A stretch of DNA of 9,032 nt from Saprospiraceae bacterium (GTDB lineage Bacteria > Bacteroidota > Bacteroidia > Bacteroidales > JAIPBB01): the NCBI GenBank assembly GCA_021739805.1, contig JAIPBB010000218.1, positions 1 through 9,032 on the forward strand. Reading direction: 5' to 3'. Below, in pieces: positions 7,001 through 9,032 of the stretch. The translations under genes were made by a program, and so were the position numbers. The notes beneath the pieces were generated by a model, which did not search any database, had not been told where the DNA came from, and saw nothing but the letters and a program-made list of their open reading frames with translations. Positions within the stretch are counted from its first letter, which is position 1. Each line of letters opens with the position of its first letter.

Positions 7001-9032
7001 GTATTGGGAAAAGTGACTGTATTTGACTAACACCAATAGTAGTAACAACAAAAGGAATTATTACAAGATCTTTTCCAATAAGTAAAGATTGCATTGTTGT
7101 GTTGTTTGTTGAAGTTGTAGTTGTAATATTATACTTTGTGAAATAAGCATCTACTGAGCTTAAAAGGTTATTAAAGTATGTACTTTGATAACCATGTATT
7201 AATGCTAGTATTTCAACAGTATCTGGATTTTGATCACCAACACTAAAGTTCAACCAGGATTGTCCAGTATTTTTAATAACTATTGGAACTATAATTGAAT
7301 CATTACAATTGGTAACAGTTATATTTAATGCATTAAGACTAACATCAATATTTGGTAATGCTATAACTGATATCTGATAAGTAATGGTGTCATTGTTTGG
7401 GTACTGATCACTTACATTATTAGGTAAGGATGTCCATATAGTTATAGTATGATTACCCATTGTTAGATTATGAGAACCAATACTAATTAATGAATCTTTA
7501 CTAAGATGAGTTAATGATCCTGTCCAAACAAATGGAGTTTTCAAAACATTATCAACCTTCCAATTAATTGTAGTAGTTGTTAGTTGGTTAGATCCAAAAT
7601 TTTGAATTGAAATTTTGAAATTTTTAGTTCCTGCAAAAGTAGGATTTATTGGAAGGTCAACAGAAATTGGTCCAACATCATTTAGAAACATGTTATACTC
7701 ATCTGCTCCAATATCAGGGTTTGTAGAACTTCTAATATCTCCATCGTAATCATCTGTAATTTCAGTTATTATATACCCTACACCGTTCAATGTCGTATTG
7801 AATATATGCAAATCAGATGGAGATATAAAGCCTGGAATAACTGACACAGAATTTGCATCCATATTTGAATATTGTTGGTAAGCTAATAAATTAGATCTAT
7901 CACCAGATAAATAAATAAACTTATTACCAACTGTATATAAATTATTATTGTCAGATGAAAAATTTGCTGTATTTGGTGGGCTGTTATAATACATAGTATA
8001 GCCAATACCTGTATTGCAAAATATATTATTTTTTACATTTATATTATTTCCACTAACATAATAAAAAGCAGTTGAATTTACTGAACCTGATGTTATATTA
8101 ACAGAATTATAATAAACATTAATATTATTACTTTGTTCGATTCGAATTCCCTTGTTTTCTTGATTTGATATTCCAGTTTTAATAATAAAATTGTTTGTAA
8201 TATATGTAGGTGATTGTGTTGTACTAGTACATAAATTTAGCCAAATTCCTAAGCAATTTCCTGAAGTTGTCATTGTGATTTTATTCTTTTCATACTTCAT
8301 TCCTTCACCACATTTATAAGAAAAAATTACAGTAGAATTGCTAGATGAGCTCTGCATTATTGTATTTGAACGAATATTGGAAGTTTCGATGTAACGTAAA
8401 TATATGCTTTGAGAACAGTTTATTATACTATTTCCTTCAATTAGAATCCCAGAAATGTAATTTGATGAAGCTCCATTTATATAGAATCCATCAGATCCAT
8501 ATTCAATAGTATTATTAATGAAACTATTATTATCTGTGTTTACTTCATTTATAAAAATATTTGGATTATTAAGATTCACACCCGGTCCATTCACACCAAT
8601 AATTTTATTACCTATAAATTCATTAAAATTTGAATTTTGATTGACATCTATTACACGAGAATAATTGTAATTAGTGGCTTTGATTGTCATATTTTTAAAT
8701 ATAAAGAAATCACCGCCATCAAGTTGAATTACATAATTACTTGATGATGATGAATTATAAGTTAAAATAACATCACTATTATTTCCACTAACGGATTGAA
8801 AAGTTATTGTATTATTTGGTGAAACTCCTAAAACCTGATTAAGCACTAATTGTTCATTATATGTCCCTGCCTCTACATTGAAAACTGTAGGTCCACAAAT
8901 ACCATGTTGATTTAAATCATTTATAGCTGATGTAAAGCTAGTATAATCTGCCGAAGGGCTACTTCCTATTATAAACGGTCCGCTAGGAAGTGCAATATTT
9001 ATTCCACTAACTGATAAAGTATCATTGTAATT
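4038..9032 (-). CDS. Giant T9SS-exported multidomain adhesin-like protein (5' end outside window)
   Basis: The frame stays open from the right edge to the TAA at 4040-4038, giving 1664 visible codons. The GTG at 8846 is internal, since 62 in-frame codons precede it and encode the same domain. Order from the N-terminal side: right-handed beta-helix with repeated N-N-x-I/F turns (9032 to about 7695), closing with P-D-I-G-A-D-E-Y as in choice-of-anchor Q proteins; a CARDB-like domain (about 7691-7362); nested Ig plus Rossmann-like unit A (7361-6417); a HYDIN-type Ig domain (6416-6111); nested unit B (6110-5181); about four PKD/Ig-like repeats of the 'L-G-x-D-T-T-x-C ... Y-L-W' type (5180-4275); and a T9SS type A sorting domain (4274-4041) with F-Y-P-N-P-T-S-G and a basic tail K-V-V-K-E. 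It should be exported by the Sec system, then T9SS, and displayed on or released from the cell surface. Binding partner unknown. The protein is rich in Asn, Ser and Thr. Confidence 0.93.
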   Translation of the reverse strand, partial: NYNDTLSVSGINIALPSGPFIIGSSPSADYTSFTSAINDLNQHGICGPTVFNVEAGTYNEQLVLNQVLGVSPNNTITFQSVSGNNSDVILTYNSSSSSNYVIQLDGGDFFIFKNMTIKATNYNYSRVIDVNQNSNFNEFIGNKIIGVNGPGVNLNNPNIFINEVNTDNNSFINNTIEYGSDGFYINGASSNYISGILIEGNSIINCSQSIYLRYIETSNIRSNTIMQSSSSNSTVIFSYKCGEGMKYEKNKITMTTSGNCLGIWLNLCTSTTQSPTYITNNFIIKTGISNQENKGIRIEQSNNINVYYNSVNITSGSVNSTAFYYVSGNNINVKNNIFCNTGIGYTMYYNSPPNTANFSSDNNNLYTVGNKFIYLSGDRSNLLAYQQYSNMDANSVSVIPGFISPSDLHIFNTTLNGVGYIITEITDDYDGDIRSSTNPDIGADEYNMFLNDVGPISVDLPINPTFAGTKNFKISIQNFGSNQLTTTTINWKVDNVLKTPFVWTGSLTHLSKDSLISIGSHNLTMGNHTITIWTSLPNNVSDQYPNNDTITYQISVIALPNIDVSLNALNITVTNCNDSIIVPIVIKNTGQSWLNFSVGDQNPDTVEILALIHGYQSTYFNNLLSSVDAYFTKYNITTTTSTNNTTMQSLLIGKDLVIIPFVVTTIGVSQIQSLFPILQTYVNNGGTVLFMGQYYGSQLVLGSGMFSGTLYGTTNSKTMNIMNSNHPVTNSVASSFASGNYDFWMYTITNSNAVKLVEASFFGTPYEVITYRRIGNGYAIINGFEFDYLSTNNNIKKLIANTFKWSKTNTNPKWLQRSFMQDSISGSDSSIVNIEFNSNGLSNGTYITSFKILSNDAQQPVTHIPCTLNVIGSPDISVATNLVTFPSTPIGSVASDSVVVTNNGCDNLVITSITSNSNQFTVNGLVGSDTILPGDFKVYYINFSPTTVGAIIGAVTILSNDTNALISLSGTGVGAPNISVLPSLNVTIPFCNDSVNVPYTIKNIGQLSLNVNVESDTIEILALIHGYWSNYWNNYINSISSYVNKFNLDTTTTTDTVVLKNLLLGKDMVFIPNINDLSGVNQIQALSPILQYYVNNGGTVLFAGQYTNNSQLVFGTGFFTGTSSGRVTTSQTINVINSNHPITNGVSSSSPTGNVILYKYIITNNDAVKLVQSTIMGTTYDIVAYRKIGNGYVVVNSLDYNYPPSSDIQKLLANTVLWSKTNTNSDWLEITNSQYLIQPSDSVIINIEFNSKNLAIGTHMSSFNIKSNDIQTPNLIIPCTLTAQNLLQNSVNLGNDTTVCGSYTLNAGLYNNYLWNTNDTSATINVTSTGTYSVTVSNGHCIDADTISFMNIAPIVTMSGLSPSYCENNSPDTLFVSPLGGTFSGNGVTGNIFNPPAAGYGTHTITYSYTDSLSVCTSKDSMNTTIIGGFIAELGSDTTICYGESLVINTSGGPIYLWSTGDTTNSIIVSPSVDSIFAVTVSDINSICSSSDTVTVFVDHPIVDIGSDTSIKMTYESVLLNAGTGFSSYLWDDNSTNQTRQIVGSNVGAGIHNYYVDVTDNNGCMASDTIIVEVIDDTGIINNNFGPSFNFYPNPTSGKIAVDLGKTYKSVDLTVRNLVGQIVLNKNYKSTNQLSFDMKGSTGVYFVEIRTDEGKSGVFKVVKE
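4041..4274 (-). other. T9SS type A C-terminal sorting domain (part of the giant CDS)
   Basis: About 78 residues, beginning P-S-F-N-F-Y-P-N-P-T-S-G, then D-L-T-V-R-N-L-V-G-Q-I-V, G-V-Y-F-V-E-I and ending in the basic K-V-V-K-E. These are the hallmark segments of the Por secretion tail recognised and normally cleaved during type IX secretion. Confidence 0.93.
5181..6110 (-). repeat. Nested Ig/Rossmann-like module, copy B (inside the giant CDS)
   Basis: An Ig-like first half (P-N-I-S-V...Y-T-I-K-N-I-G-Q-L-S-L) is interrupted by about 200 residues (5981-5373) that start I-E-I-L-A-L-I-H-G-Y and end L-L-A-N-T-V-L-W-S-K. The second Ig half then resumes with D-W-L-E-I and S-V-I-I-N-I-E-F-N-S...I-P-C-T-L. 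Hand alignment of the first 88 inserted residues to copy A, ungapped from E-I-L-A-L-I-H-G-Y to G-Q-Y, gives 52 identities. No candidate nucleophilic Cys is seen in the insert. Confidence 0.75.
6417..7361 (-). repeat. Nested Ig/Rossmann-like module, copy A (inside the giant CDS)
   Basis: Same architecture as copy B. The first Ig half ends K-N-T-G-Q-S-W-L-N-F, the insert (about 7217-6612) runs from V-E-I-L-A-L-I-H-G-Y to I-A-N-T-F-K-W-S-K, and the second Ig half includes S-S-I-V-N-I-E-F-N-S and H-I-P-C-T-L. The insert alternates strands and helices, with N-N-G-G-T-V-L-F at a strand-turn and R-R-I-G-N-G-Y-A-I-I-N near its end, as in ThuA-like and class I glutamine-amidotransferase-like folds. 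The fold assignment is by eye. Confidence 0.75.

Noticed and set aside
6612..7217. Active glutamine amidotransferase or protease domain
   Set aside because: No Cys nucleophile in a nucleophile-elbow context and no clear catalytic His-Glu pair can be seen in either copy.

Overview
The window looks like a chromosomal segment of an AT-rich member of the Bacteroidota. Four things point there: a type IX secretion (T9SS) C-terminal sorting domain on a giant exported protein, a FISUMP-domain lipoprotein, a second lipoprotein with a typical lipobox, and promoters of the TTTG-N19/20-TAnnTTTG type. Genus cannot be told. No RNA genes, CRISPR array, intact mobile element or replication origin is visible.

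Layout. At the left edge a minus-strand lipoprotein gene (1-388, 3' end outside the window) has a near-perfect promoter so close that its mRNA should be leaderless. Divergent from it is a run of three unrelated plus-strand genes, each with its own gap and candidate -7 element: a four-helix membrane protein (660-1025), a double-domain GNAT acetyltransferase (1114-1965), and a DUF2007-like protein with a two-helix anchor (2078-2560). A gap of 296 bp then carries three direct repeats at 30-33 bp spacing, followed by a consensus promoter and a FISUMP lipoprotein gene (2857-3888). The rest (4038-9032, minus strand) is one gene for a giant T9SS-exported adhesin-like protein. It is open through the right edge, so the true start lies outside the window; the GTG at 8846 is internal.

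The genes do not form one evident pathway. Three of the six products are predicted to be exported or cell-surface proteins, and two more are membrane proteins.

The most distinctive features are: (a) in the giant protein, a Rossmann-like, glutamine-amidotransferase-like domain inserted inside an Ig-like domain, with the whole nested unit duplicated; (b) inverted repeats of the TTGAAT/ATTCAA type lying over the -7 regions of two neighbouring genes; (c) a seven-codon upstream reading frame whose stop overlaps the start of the DUF2007-like gene; (d) the direct-repeat array before the FISUMP gene. None of these amounts to a demonstrated new system.
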